Below are positions 32,012 through 40,305 of a DNA stretch of 45,701 nt, one piece after another; within the stretch, counting starts at the first letter, position 1, and every line of letters begins with the position of its first letter. The notes below the pieces were generated by a model that worked only from the letters and a program-made list of their open reading frames with translations, had not been told where the DNA came from and ran no database searches. Source of the DNA: Gammaproteobacteria bacterium (GTDB taxonomy: Bacteria > Pseudomonadota > Gammaproteobacteria > Ga0077536); assembly GCA_019747795.1 (NCBI GenBank), contig JAIEQK010000133.1, positions 1 to 45,701 of the forward strand, given 5' to 3'. A program made the translations under genes and the position numbers.

Positions 32012-32030
32012 GTGTAAAGTCCATTGACAG
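32012..32030. promoter_or_regulatory. Dyad 1 (enhancer-binding-protein site candidate)
   Basis: GTGTAAAGTCCATTGACAG matches dyad 2 at 17 of 19 positions. It stands 73 bases upstream of the -24 element, about 100 bases before the predicted transcription start, the usual distance for a sigma-54 activator site. PrsR is the obvious candidate protein, but this is inference. Confidence 0.58.
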
Positions 32031-32146
32031 CTTGTCGGGCGGGATCTCCGGGCTTGCTCGGCCGTGTAATCGGGCGAATCAATATAAGCTCCTGTATTAG
32101 CGAGACATTCCTCCGCGACCGAGGCGCTGGAAGGGCTGTCTCGCCG

Positions 32147-32165
32147 GTGTAAATTCCATTGACAC
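32147..32165. promoter_or_regulatory. Dyad 2 (enhancer-binding-protein site candidate)
   Basis: GTGTAAATTCCATTGACAC is a near-perfect palindrome (GTGT-N-AAT-NNN-ATT-N-ACAC read on either strand). It lies 135 bases from dyad 1, close to 13 turns of B-DNA, so both would face the same side of the helix. The 470-base gap that holds both dyads and the promoter (31825-32294) contains no gene. Confidence 0.58.
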
Positions 32166-32294
32166 CGCTTCTGACGGGGAACGTGACGTGGTTCGCAGGA
32201 GCTCGGTGTTCGCCGCCAGTGTGGCCAAAAATTTCAGGCACTTGCGCTTGTCCGTCCACTTTACCGACAGGGCCCGGGCACGGCCTCGGGGCCG

Positions 32295-33140
32295 TCACGC
32301 ACTCTGCGGCACGCCGGGGAAGATGCCGGCCAGCGAGCGATAGTCCTTGCGCGTTGCTCCCGCCAGTTCCGCACCCTGCCAGCGCGCCTTCGAGCCCTGG
32401 TCGCGGGCCGGCAGCCAGTGGCATTGATAGAGCCTGAGCAGGCGCGAGCGCCGATGCACGACGGCTTCGCCGAAGGCGCTCTCCAGCGCCTGGGAGAGTT
32501 CGTCGAACCCCCAGGAGGCGATCAGGGAGTTCTGCGAGTCCAGCTGGAACTCGCGGGCCGCGGTGGGCGTGAAGATGCGCGGGAAGACTTCCGGTGTCGC
32601 CGGGTGATTGGGGCGCACGTGGTCGAACACCCAGACCGCGCAGCCGGTGGCCTTACGGACCGCGGCCATCTGCGCGAGGCAGGCCGCCAGGTGCGCGGCG
32701 CTCGGCAGGTGATGCAGGGCAAAGATGGTGCTCACCATGTCGACCTTGGCCGGCAGTTGGGCGGCGAAGTCGGTCATGTCACCTTCGACGAGGCTCACCC
32801 GCTCGGCAAGGCCGCGGGCGGTCAGCGCCCGCCTGCCTGTGGCGACCATGGGCGCGGAGAGGTCGATGCCGATGATGTTAAGGTCGGGCCGGCAGTTGGC
32901 GAGGTAGCCGAGGTACTGCCCCGAGCCCGACCCTAAGTCGACGACCGTGCCACCCTCCGGCAGCAGCGCGTGCATGGCGAGCGCGTTGAAGTGATAGACG
33001 GGGATCAGGGGGCCCTCGCCCTGGCCGTGAAAGGCCTCGACGTTGGCTTCGTCGTCCATGACCGCGGCCGGCTCGGGGCGGCGCTGGACCTGCGGTGCAC
33101 TGAACCATTCCTTGACCAGCATGCCGAGTAGCGAGCTCAT
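32295..33140 (-). CDS. Class I SAM-dependent methyltransferase
   Basis: A 281-residue cytoplasmic methyltransferase. Motif I is VVDLGSGSGQYLGYLA (about 67-82), motif II is IIGIDLSAPMVATGRRAL, motif III VSLVEGDMTDF and motif IV DMVSTIFALHHLPS. The N-terminal 65 residues (FSAPQVQRRPEPAAVMDDEANVEAFHGQGEGPLIPVYHFNALAMHALL) are not part of the Rossmann core and may hold the acceptor. The C-terminal 90 residues are also poorly placed. The acceptor cannot be named. It precedes the PEP-CTERM regulatory region on the same strand, but that gene has its own promoter. The start is ATG 33140; it is divergent from the membrane protein at 33334. Confidence 0.85.
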   Translation of the reverse strand: MSSLLGMLVKEWFSAPQVQRRPEPAAVMDDEANVEAFHGQGEGPLIPVYHFNALAMHALLPEGGTVVDLGSGSGQYLGYLANCRPDLNIIGIDLSAPMVATGRRALTARGLAERVSLVEGDMTDFAAQLPAKVDMVSTIFALHHLPSAAHLAACLAQMAAVRKATGCAVWVFDHVRPNHPATPEVFPRIFTPTAAREFQLDSQNSLIASWGFDELSQALESAFGEAVVHRRSRLLRLYQCHWLPARDQGSKARWQGAELAGATRKDYRSLAGIFPGVPQSA

Positions 33141-33333
33141 GAGTGGGATCTCCGCAGGATTGCCGACAAGATTCGACGAGCTTCGCGTCGGAGTCCAGAG
33201 GCTTGCGCACCCCGGCGCGTCATTGCCCTGTTATCAGCGCCCTGCAGGCCATTCATGACGAGACGTCAAAGCCTGTACGTGGGCTCGAAGCACGGTATAT
33301 GCTCGATTGGGGAATGACTGGACGGGAAGCGCG

Positions 33334-34041
33334 GTGCTGAAGGTCGACATCAGCGAGAATGAGCAGTCGCGGGACGCCACCGTGCCCGGCGCACAGGACC
33401 GCGCCCTGCTCGTCGCCCAGCTCCTCGGCACCCTCGCCATCATCGCCTTCCTGCCCGGCAACGCCGCCAAGGCCGGTGCCCTGCTAGTCCTGTGGGCCGC
33501 CACCTTCCGCCGCATCGAGTTCAAGGAAGTTGTCTTGGTGGTCGGCGTGTGCTGCTTCTTCACCGTCATGAACGCGATGTCGCTCGCCCAGGGCATCTTC
33601 AGCTTCACCGAGCCCGATGTTCTCGGCATGCCGGTCTACGAACTCTTCATGTGGGGCTTCTACATCCTCCACACCAAGCGGATGCTGGGCGACGCCCCGC
33701 CGGCGCCCTCGCGCGTGGCCTGGGGCCTGGCGCTCGCCTACTCGGCGGCCTTCGCCGCGATCAAGGACGCCCAGGTCCTGCTGATGGTGACCGGCACCTT
33801 GCTCGCCATCGCGGTATTCCTGTTCCACACGCGGCGCGACCTCGCCTTCCTCGGCTACATGGTGCTGCTCGGTGCGCTCATCGAGTACACCGGCGTCGGC
33901 AGCGGGCAGTGGACCTACCCGGGCGCGCCTCTCGGCGGCGTGCCACCCTGGTTCGTCACCCTGTGGGGCGGCGTCGGGCTGTTCTTTCATCGCCTGATCC
34001 TGCCGCTCATGGCGCCGCGACCGAGCCCGGTCCTGGCCTGA
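33334..34041 (+). CDS. Polytopic membrane protein of unknown function
   Basis: A 235-residue protein beginning at a GTG (VLKVDISENEQSRD) with GGGAAG 5 bases upstream; an in-frame TTG at 33307 is an alternative. It has six to eight hydrophobic segments, among them LLVAQLLGTLAIIAFLP, VVLVVGVCCFFTVMNAMSLA and VLLMVTGTLLAIAVFLFH. The C-terminal part contains LIEYTGVGSGQWTYPGAPLGGVPPWFVTLWGGVGLFFHR. An E-x-x-G-x-x-x-G-x-W-x-Y-P motif in membrane proteins recalls carotenoid and lycopene-cyclase-like families, but I cannot assign it with confidence. It ends 10 bases before the flavoprotein gene, and the four genes to 38659 have gaps of 10, 6 and 27 bases, so one operon is likely. Confidence 0.7.
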   Translation: MLKVDISENEQSRDATVPGAQDRALLVAQLLGTLAIIAFLPGNAAKAGALLVLWAATFRRIEFKEVVLVVGVCCFFTVMNAMSLAQGIFSFTEPDVLGMPVYELFMWGFYILHTKRMLGDAPPAPSRVAWGLALAYSAAFAAIKDAQVLLMVTGTLLAIAVFLFHTRRDLAFLGYMVLLGALIEYTGVGSGQWTYPGAPLGGVPPWFVTLWGGVGLFFHRLILPLMAPRPSPVLA

Positions 34042-34051
34042 GCCCACACCG

Positions 34052-35689
34052 ATGACCAGTCCAGACGCGGCCCCGTCCCCTTCATCGGGCCTTCCGGCCG
34101 CATTGTCGGCCTGGGCCGCGCTGCTCGGCGCCGAACACGTGCTGGACGGCGCCGCCGCGAGCGGCCGCTACGGGGCCTGCACGCTCAGGCCGGGGCGTAT
34201 CGTCAGCGCCGCGCTGCGGCCGGGCTCGGTGGACGAGGTCGTTCGCGTGCTCGCAATCGCCGGCCAGCATGGCGTCGCGCTCTACCCGGTCAGCACCGGC
34301 AACAACTGGGGCTACGGCAGCGCCAACCCGCCGCGCGCGGGAAGCGTGGTGCTCGACCTCTCGCGCATGAACCGCATCGTCGAGATGGACGAGGAACTCG
34401 GCTTCATCACCGTGGAGCCGGGCGTGACGCAGGGACAACTCCATCAGTACCTGCGCGAGCGCAACCTGCCGTTCCTGGTGCCGGCCCACGGGGGCGGGCC
34501 CGATTGCAGCCTCATCGGCAACGCCGTCGAGCGCGGCTACGGCATCACGCCCTACGCCGATCACTTCGCCGCGGTGATGGCGCTGGAGGCCGTGCTGCCC
34601 GATGGCCGGGTGTACCGCTCGGGCCTCGCCGAGGCCGGCGGCACGCTCGCCGACAAGGCGTTCAAGTGGGGCGTAGGACCCTATCTCGACGGACTCTTCA
34701 CGCAATCCGGCTTCGGCATCGTCACGCGCATGACCATCGCGCTCGCGCAGCGGCCCGAGTCCACCATGGCGTTCTTCTTCAGCCTGGCCGACGACCGCGA
34801 TCTGGAAGAGGCCGTGCTGCGCGTGCGCGATACCTTGCGCACGGTGAGCGGCGTGGTCGGCTCCGTCAATCTCATGAACCGGCGGCGCGTGCTGTCGATG
34901 ATGGTGCCCTACCCGCGCGAGCAGGTGCCGCCGGGCGGCATCGTGCCGGCTGCGCTCATCGAACGCCTCGGCCGTCATCATCAGGTGCTGGCCTGGACCG
35001 GCGCCGGCGCGCTGTACGGACCCAGCAGCGTGGTGGCGGGCGCCAAGCGTGCCGTCGCGCAGTGCCTGAAGCCGCTGGTCAAACGCCTGGTGTTCGTCTC
35101 CGGCGAACGGCTGCGACCCGCCAAGGCGCTGGTCGAGGCCGTGCCCATGCTGGCGCGCGGGCGGCTCGGCAACATCGTCACGACGCTCGACAAGACGCTG
35201 CGGCTGCTGGACGGCGAGCCGAGCGACATCGCGCTGCCGCTCGCCTACTGGAAGACGCCGGCGCGCCGGCCCGCCTCGGGCGACATGAATCCCGCGCGCG
35301 ATGGCTGCGGGCTCCTGTGGTACGCGCCGCTGGTGCCGATGAAGGCCGCCATCGCGCGGAGCTTCGTCACCATGGCGGAGTCGGTATGCGTGAAGCACGG
35401 CATGGAGCCGCTGATCACGCTGACCAGCCTCTCCGATCGCTGCTTCGACAGCACCGTGCCGCTGCTCTTCGACCAGGACGACGCCGGCGAGACCGCGCGC
35501 GCCCATGCCTGCCTCGAAGAACTGCTCACCACCGGCCAGCAACTCGGCTTCTCGCCCTATCGCGTCGGCATCGAGTCCATGGCGCACGTGGTGCGGCCGG
35601 ACACGACGTTCTGGCAGCTCGCGGGCGAATTGAAGCGCACAGTCGACGCCGGCAACCTGCTGGCCCCCGGCCGCTACTCGCTGGATTAG
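34052..35689 (+). CDS. VAO/PCMH-family FAD-binding oxidase (4-cresol dehydrogenase-like)
   Basis: A 545-residue flavoprotein with the VAO-type FAD-binding domain. The pyrophosphate loop STGNNWGYGSA is at about residues 85-95, followed by VVLDLSRMNRIVEMDEELGFITVEPGVTQGQLHQYL and GNAVERGYGITPYADHF (about 158-174), close to the GHGVTPYGDHF region of PchF/vanillyl-alcohol oxidase. The C-terminal substrate domain ends in AGNLLAPGRYSLD, also typical of the family. PchF is 521 residues. Enzymes of this group oxidise 4-alkylphenols and related compounds, passing electrons to a cytochrome or to oxygen. No cytochrome gene is present, so electron acceptor and substrate remain open. It is followed by the zinc-ribbon permease after 6 bases. 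Confidence 0.85.
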   Translation: MTSPDAAPSPSSGLPAALSAWAALLGAEHVLDGAAASGRYGACTLRPGRIVSAALRPGSVDEVVRVLAIAGQHGVALYPVSTGNNWGYGSANPPRAGSVVLDLSRMNRIVEMDEELGFITVEPGVTQGQLHQYLRERNLPFLVPAHGGGPDCSLIGNAVERGYGITPYADHFAAVMALEAVLPDGRVYRSGLAEAGGTLADKAFKWGVGPYLDGLFTQSGFGIVTRMTIALAQRPESTMAFFFSLADDRDLEEAVLRVRDTLRTVSGVVGSVNLMNRRRVLSMMVPYPREQVPPGGIVPAALIERLGRHHQVLAWTGAGALYGPSSVVAGAKRAVAQCLKPLVKRLVFVSGERLRPAKALVEAVPMLARGRLGNIVTTLDKTLRLLDGEPSDIALPLAYWKTPARRPASGDMNPARDGCGLLWYAPLVPMKAAIARSFVTMAESVCVKHGMEPLITLTSLSDRCFDSTVPLLFDQDDAGETARAHACLEELLTTGQQLGFSPYRVGIESMAHVVRPDTTFWQLAGELKRTVDAGNLLAPGRYSLD

Positions 35690-35695
35690 TCGCCG

Positions 35696-37420
35696 GTGTT
35701 CACGCGCTGCTCCAACACCGAGTGCCAGACCGCGTTTCGCGTGACCGCGCTGACCTTGCGCCAGTCGATGGGCATGGTCCGGTGCGTCAAGTGCCGCACG
35801 GTTTTCAATGCGCTCACCACGCTGGAGGAGAAGCGGCCCGAAGGCGTCGTCATCCCGATCTCCGAGCAGCTGCCCTTCGAGCAGATCGGCGATCGGCTGG
35901 TGTTCGATCCGCGCATGCTGTCGAACTCCGGGCGTTTCCGCGTCAAGCCTGGCGGCGGGCTGGAGGTGGAGGGCGGCAACGGTCTGCCGCCGCCGCCGGA
36001 CGAGCGCGAGGCGGCGGACGCCGCGCGCCGCGCGAGCGAAGAGCAGGACGACCTGCAGGACGAGGACGATTTCGCCGCGCGGCGGCAGCGCCGCATCGCG
36101 ACCGTCTCCAGCCAGTTCGACATCCCGCATTTCGACAAGTACGAGCCCTCGGCGGAGAAGGAAGCCGCCCACGCCGGTGGCGTCGACCTGCCGATGGCGG
36201 TGCGCGATTTCCTGCACGCGCTGCGCAACCTCGTGCGCCATCGGCGTCGCACCGGCATGGGCCTGACCGCCATCTCCTTCGGCGTGCTGGCGCTGATGCT
36301 GGCCGGCGGCTTCATCGAGTGGAACAACTGGGCGCTGCGTGAATCGACCATCCAGTCCCACCTCGGTCACATCCAGGTGATGCGGCCGGGTTTCCTGAAG
36401 GACGGCGAATCCGATCCGTTCTCCTTCCTGCTGCCGCAGGAATCCGAAGTGCTGGACGCGCTCGCGAAGCTACCGGAGGTGGAGGCGGTGGCCCCGCGTC
36501 TCGAGTTCTCCGGTCTGGTGAGCTTCGGCGAGACCACGGTGTCCTTCCTCGGCGAGGGCGTACTGCCCGAGGAAGAGAACAAGGTCTCGCGCTGGGTGCG
36601 CATCATCAAGGGCGAGAATCTATCGAGCGCGAAACCGAAAGGCATCATCGTTGGCAAGGGGCTCGCCGACAATTTGAAGGTCGGGCCGGGCGACAAGGTG
36701 GTGCTGCTGGGCTCCTCGGGCTCCGGCGGGCTGGGCGCGGTGGAGGGCGAGGTGGTCGGCATCTTCCAGACCACCAACAAGGCCTTCGACGACGCTTCAC
36801 TGCGCGTGCCGCTGGACGTCGCGCGCCAACTCCTGCAGGTGGAGGGCGCGCATCGCTGGGTGGTGCTGCTGAAGGACACCTCGCTCACCGACTCGGTGCT
36901 CGAGACTCTGCGCGAGCGCTTCAAGGGCGAAACCGATCTCGAGTTCGTGCCCTGGCTGGACATGGCGGACTTCTACAAGAAGGTCGTCGTGCTGTTCTCC
37001 GCGCAGATGAACCTCATCCGCTTCATCATCGCGCTGATCATCGTGGTCAGCATCTCCAACACGCTGTTCATGAACGTCATGGAGCGCACGTCTGAGATCG
37101 GCACGCTGATGGCGGTGGGCCTGAAGCGCAAGAAGATCATGAGCCTCTTCGTGCAGGAGGGTTTCATCCTCGGCCTGGTCGGCGGCATCGTCGGCGCCGT
37201 CGCCGGCTGGATGCTGGCGGAGGTCATCTCGCGCATCGGCATTCCCATGCCGCCGTCTCCGGGCATGGATTTCAGCTTCGAGGGCGAGATCATGGTGACC
37301 GTGCCGCTCGCGCTCGGCGGCGTGCTGCTCGGCTTGGTGGCTACCGTGCTGGCCAGTCTCTACCCCGCGCGCAAGGCCTCGCGCCTGGAGATCGTCGATG
37401 CGCTCCGCCATGCGCGCTGA
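35696..37420 (+). CDS. FtsX/MacB-type ABC permease with N-terminal MJ0042-type zinc ribbon
   Basis: A 574-residue fusion starting at a GTG 6 bases after the flavoprotein stop. Residues 1-40 are a zinc finger of the MJ0042 type: Cys5, Cys10, Cys30, Cys33 with FRVTALTLRQSMGMVRCVKCRTVFNAL. Residues 41-165 are a charged linker (EEQDDLQDEDD). The permease starts near 167 (MAVRDFLHALRNLVRHRRRTG) with TM1 at about 188-208, a periplasmic domain (DNLKVGPGDKVVLLG), then TM2 at about 441-460 (FIIALIIVVSISNTLFMNV), TM3 486-508, TM4 535-558 and the end YPARKASRLEIVDALRHAR. The topology places the zinc finger in the cytoplasm. I read no stop or shift between the parts; ATG 36194 could give a finger-less permease but has no good ribosome binding site. 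Confidence 0.87.
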   Translation: MFTRCSNTECQTAFRVTALTLRQSMGMVRCVKCRTVFNALTTLEEKRPEGVVIPISEQLPFEQIGDRLVFDPRMLSNSGRFRVKPGGGLEVEGGNGLPPPPDEREAADAARRASEEQDDLQDEDDFAARRQRRIATVSSQFDIPHFDKYEPSAEKEAAHAGGVDLPMAVRDFLHALRNLVRHRRRTGMGLTAISFGVLALMLAGGFIEWNNWALRESTIQSHLGHIQVMRPGFLKDGESDPFSFLLPQESEVLDALAKLPEVEAVAPRLEFSGLVSFGETTVSFLGEGVLPEEENKVSRWVRIIKGENLSSAKPKGIIVGKGLADNLKVGPGDKVVLLGSSGSGGLGAVEGEVVGIFQTTNKAFDDASLRVPLDVARQLLQVEGAHRWVVLLKDTSLTDSVLETLRERFKGETDLEFVPWLDMADFYKKVVVLFSAQMNLIRFIIALIIVVSISNTLFMNVMERTSEIGTLMAVGLKRKKIMSLFVQEGFILGLVGGIVGAVAGWMLAEVISRIGIPMPPSPGMDFSFEGEIMVTVPLALGGVLLGLVATVLASLYPARKASRLEIVDALRHAR

Positions 37421-37447
37421 GTTCGAACGGGAGCGGGGAGGCGCGCC

Positions 37448-38659
37448 ATGCTGAGGCTCGCCTTCCTGAATCTCTTTCGCCACAAGGTGCGGACGCTCAT
37501 CACCCTGGTGTCCATCGCCTTCGGCGTGGCGGCGCTGATCCTGGCCGGCGGCTTCGTGGAGGACATCTTCATCCAGCTGCGCGACGCCACCATCCATTCG
37601 CGCACCGGCTACCTGCAGCTCTACCGCGCCGGTTACTTCGAGTTCGGTCGGCGCGAGCCCTACGACTACCTCATCGACTCGGCGCCGGCGCTGGTGCCGA
37701 AGCTTCTGAAGCAGCGCGACACGGTGGACGTGTTGCAGCGGCTGAACTTCACCGGGCTCCTCAACAACTCCAAGGTCGACCGCTCGATCATCGCGGAGGG
37801 CGTGGAGCCGGACAAGGAAGCCAGGCTCGGCAGCTTCATCAGCATCATCGCCGGCGAGCAGCTGAAGGACTCGGACGAGAACGGCATGCTGATCGGCGAA
37901 GGCGTGGCCAAGTCGCTGCAGCTCGCGCCCGGTGACTTCGCCAACCTGGTGGCAACCACCACCGATGGCAGCATGAATACGCTGGAGGTGCGCATCGTCG
38001 GCGTGTTCCGCTCCTTCTCCAAGGACTTCGACGCGCGCGCGGTACGCGTGCCGCTGACCACCGCGCAGGAACTGCTGAACACCCAGGCGGTGCACAGCCT
38101 GGTGTTCTCGTTGAAGGACGTCAGCGCCGTCGACGGCGTGGTGGCCTGGCTGAAGCGCGGCCTGCCGGCCAAGAAGTACGAGATCAAGACCTGGCTGGAA
38201 CTGGACGACTTCTACCAGAAGACCGTCGCGCTCTACGACCGCCAGTTCGGCGTGCTGCAGGTGATCATCTTAGGCATCGTGCTCCTCAGCGTCGCGAACA
38301 GCGTCAGCATGACCGCCAACGAGCGGGTGGGGGAATTCGGCACGCTGCGCGCCGTCGGCCACACCTCGGGCTACGTCTACCAATTGCTGCTGGTCGAGAA
38401 CACCATCCTCGGCGTGATGGGCGCGAGCATCGGGCTCGGGCTCGGCGTCGGCCTCGCGCTTCTGATCTCGAAGATCGGCATTCCCATGCCGCCGCCGCCC
38501 AACGCGAATGCCGGCTACACCGCGCTCATCCGCGTGCTGCCGATGACGTGCGTGGTGGCGTTTCTGATCGGCTTCGCCGCGACGGTGATGTCGGCCGTGC
38601 TGGTCTGTCGCGGGCCGACGCGGCGCCCCATCGCCGAGGCGCTGCGTCAGAACATCTGA
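37448..38659 (+). CDS. FtsX/MacB-type ABC transporter permease
   Basis: A 403-residue ABC permease, partner to the zinc-ribbon permease. It begins MLRLAFLNLFRHKVRTLITLVSIAFGVAALILAGGFVEDIF (TM1), has a periplasmic domain of about 220 residues (SRTGYLQLYRAGYF, LIGEGVAKSLQLAPGDFANLVA), then VLQVIILGIVLLSVANSVSMTANERVGEFGTLRAVGHTSG (TM2 plus coupling loop), a third helix LLLVENTILGVMGASIGLGLGVGLALLI and a fourth VLPMTCVVAFLIGFAATVMSAVLV. This is the LolC/LolE/MacB fold of type VII ABC systems. The gene follows its partner by 27 bases with GGGAGG upstream of ATG 37448. It lacks the zinc finger. Confidence 0.92.
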   Translation: MLRLAFLNLFRHKVRTLITLVSIAFGVAALILAGGFVEDIFIQLRDATIHSRTGYLQLYRAGYFEFGRREPYDYLIDSAPALVPKLLKQRDTVDVLQRLNFTGLLNNSKVDRSIIAEGVEPDKEARLGSFISIIAGEQLKDSDENGMLIGEGVAKSLQLAPGDFANLVATTTDGSMNTLEVRIVGVFRSFSKDFDARAVRVPLTTAQELLNTQAVHSLVFSLKDVSAVDGVVAWLKRGLPAKKYEIKTWLELDDFYQKTVALYDRQFGVLQVIILGIVLLSVANSVSMTANERVGEFGTLRAVGHTSGYVYQLLLVENTILGVMGASIGLGLGVGLALLISKIGIPMPPPPNANAGYTALIRVLPMTCVVAFLIGFAATVMSAVLVCRGPTRRPIAEALRQNI

Positions 38660-38671
38660 AGCGAGCGGTCC

Positions 38672-39421
38672 TCAGCCGCCCAGCTTGCGCAGGAAGTCCT
38701 TGGCGAAGAACTTGTCCGGGATGTCGCGGAGCGTCAGCGAGGTGTACTCCAGCACCGATTCTTCGCCCTTCTTCAAGGCGTCCTTCAGCACCAGCTTCGC
38801 CGGGCGCATCGCACCGCCCATGTTCTTGTAGTCGCTGTAGATGCCGGTCTTCATCAGCCGCCCGGAGAGGGTGTAGAACTCGACCTTGTAGGGCCGGAAG
38901 TTCTGCGCGTTCACCCAGTACAGCACGCGGTTGTAGGTCACGCCCTTGTGCGCGGCGATGAGTTCGAGCACCTGGTAGTCCTGGCCGTCGATGTTTTCCG
39001 TGCGCAGCAGCTTGGCGTTGTAGTCGCCGGCGAAGTTGGCGCGCGCGAGATCGCCGTTCGCCACCTGCCCGGTCAGGCGCTGCGACAGCGGCAGGCGCAC
39101 CGGCTGCGAGACCGAGGGCAGGAACAGCCACAGGTCGGCGCCCTTCAGCAGCATCACCTGGCCCTTTTCGGTGGCCGGCGCCATGGTGCGCACGATGCTG
39201 TTGTCGTGGCCTTTCTGCAGCACCTGGTATTCGTGCAGCGAGGGCGCGCCCTTGCTCTTGGTCGAGGTCACCTTGACCGCGATCTGAAAGGCGCTGGTGG
39301 GAAAGCGGATGGCGTCGGCTTTCTCGACGATGGCTTGCGCGTTGGTCTCGGCGGCGTGGCTCGCGCCGGGCAGCGCGAGCGCGAGCATGAGCAGCGCGGG
39401 CAGGAAATTGCTTCTCGGCAT
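38672..39421 (-). CDS. Outer membrane lipoprotein-sorting (LolA-like) protein
   Basis: A 249-residue periplasmic protein with signal peptide MPRSNFLPALLMLALALPGASHA. It carries the LolA/LppX-like beta-fold typical of proteins annotated as outer-membrane lipoprotein-sorting protein: SAFQIAVKVTSTKSKG, QKGHDNSIVRTMAPATEKGQVMLLKGADLWLFLPSVSQPVRLPLSQRLTGQVANGDLARANFAGDYNAKLL, and NFRPYKVEFYTLSGRLMKTGIYSDYKNMGGAMRPAKLVLKDAL. These proteins bind lipid or lipoprotein acyl chains in a cavity. The gene lies convergent to the permease (12 bases between the stops) and divergent from the ATPase, so a regulatory region of about 200 bases is shared with the ATPase gene. Its position among the ABC genes implies a periplasmic carrier for that transporter. 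Confidence 0.85.
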   Translation of the reverse strand: MPRSNFLPALLMLALALPGASHAAETNAQAIVEKADAIRFPTSAFQIAVKVTSTKSKGAPSLHEYQVLQKGHDNSIVRTMAPATEKGQVMLLKGADLWLFLPSVSQPVRLPLSQRLTGQVANGDLARANFAGDYNAKLLRTENIDGQDYQVLELIAAHKGVTYNRVLYWVNAQNFRPYKVEFYTLSGRLMKTGIYSDYKNMGGAMRPAKLVLKDALKKGEESVLEYTSLTLRDIPDKFFAKDFLRKLGG

Positions 39422-39617
39422 GATGGTGTTCGGTTCTCGTCTGATCGTAGGAGGCCGCGCGGCGCGGCCGCTTCTGGTTAAATTCGTGTGGGTTCTATGC
39501 TAGCATCGAAGTCGCTCGGCTTTTCAAAGGCTTAGAGTAGATATTCAAAGTTCGTCCGGGCCTCGGGGCGGCGTGGACGACCCTGTTTCCCATGGACGCA
39601 TCCTGGATCGCCGGCCT

Positions 39618-40292
39618 ATGAGCGTAGTACGCGTCGAGCACGTCTCCAAAGAGTACCAACTGGGTAAGCAGACGGTGCTCGCGCTGGACGACATCTCCAT
39701 GGTAGTCGCCCCCGGCCGCTTCCTCGCCATCGCCGGACCTTCCGGCAGCGGCAAGACCACGCTGCTCAACATGATCGGCTGTATCGACACGCCCACCCGC
39801 GGCTCGATCTTCATCGGCGACGAGATGGTGAGCGGCAAGACGCCCGACGAACTCGCCGAACTGCGCTCTTCCACTCTCGGCTTCGTGTTCCAGACCTTTA
39901 ATCTGCTGCCGGTGCTGTCCGCGTGGGAGAACGTCGAATACCCCATGCTGCAGCGACGCGACATCAGTCGCGCCAACCGCCGCGCACGGGTCGATCACTA
40001 CCTGAACGTGGTGGGGCTTTCCGCCAAGGCCAAGCATCGGCCGAACGAACTCTCGGGTGGTCAGCGACAGCGCGTCGCCATCGCCCGCGCGCTGGCCGGC
40101 GGGCCGAGCATCGTGCTCGCCGATGAACCCACGGCCAATCTCGACTCGAAGACCGGCGAGAGCATCCTGGTGCTCATGAAGCAGATCAACGAGACCGAGA
40201 AGACCACCTTCATCTTCTCCACCCACGACTTCCGCGTGATGGAACTCGCCGACCGCGTGGTCAGCGTGGCCGACGGCCGCCTGGTGGTGTGA
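39618..40292 (+). CDS. ABC transporter ATP-binding protein (LolD/MacB type)
   Basis: A 224-residue ATPase with all motifs: Walker A GPSGSGKT (about 36-43), Q-loop GFVFQTFNLLP, signature LSGGQRQRVAIARAL, Walker B IVLADEPTANLD and H-switch FSTHDF. The LPVLSAWENVEYPML region is typical of LolD, FtsE and MacB. I start at ATG 39618 (MSVVRVEHVSKEYQLG), because upstream codons from GTG 39573 (MDDPVSHGRIL) are not part of the family; no ribosome binding site is clear at either. It presumably powers the permease pair encoded at 35696-38659. The ATPase gene is separated from the permeases by the opposite-strand LolA-like gene. Confidence 0.93.
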   Translation: MSVVRVEHVSKEYQLGKQTVLALDDISMVVAPGRFLAIAGPSGSGKTTLLNMIGCIDTPTRGSIFIGDEMVSGKTPDELAELRSSTLGFVFQTFNLLPVLSAWENVEYPMLQRRDISRANRRARVDHYLNVVGLSAKAKHRPNELSGGQRQRVAIARALAGGPSIVLADEPTANLDSKTGESILVLMKQINETEKTTFIFSTHDFRVMELADRVVSVADGRLVV

Positions 40293-40305
40293 GCCCGTCC
40301 GCCCG

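Noticed and set aside
32280-32295. ACGGCC-TCGG-GGCCGT hairpin as terminator of the methyltransferase gene
   Set aside because: It begins at the stop codon and has no U-tract on either strand.
31969-32424. 151-residue open frame over the PEP-CTERM upstream region (minus strand)
   Set aside because: Overlaps the methyltransferase gene in another frame and its repeated NGIYT/NGLYT peptides are translations of the two dyads.
34082-36370. 762-residue minus-strand open frame
   Set aside because: Shadow of the flavoprotein and zinc-ribbon permease genes; Gln/His/Arg-rich.
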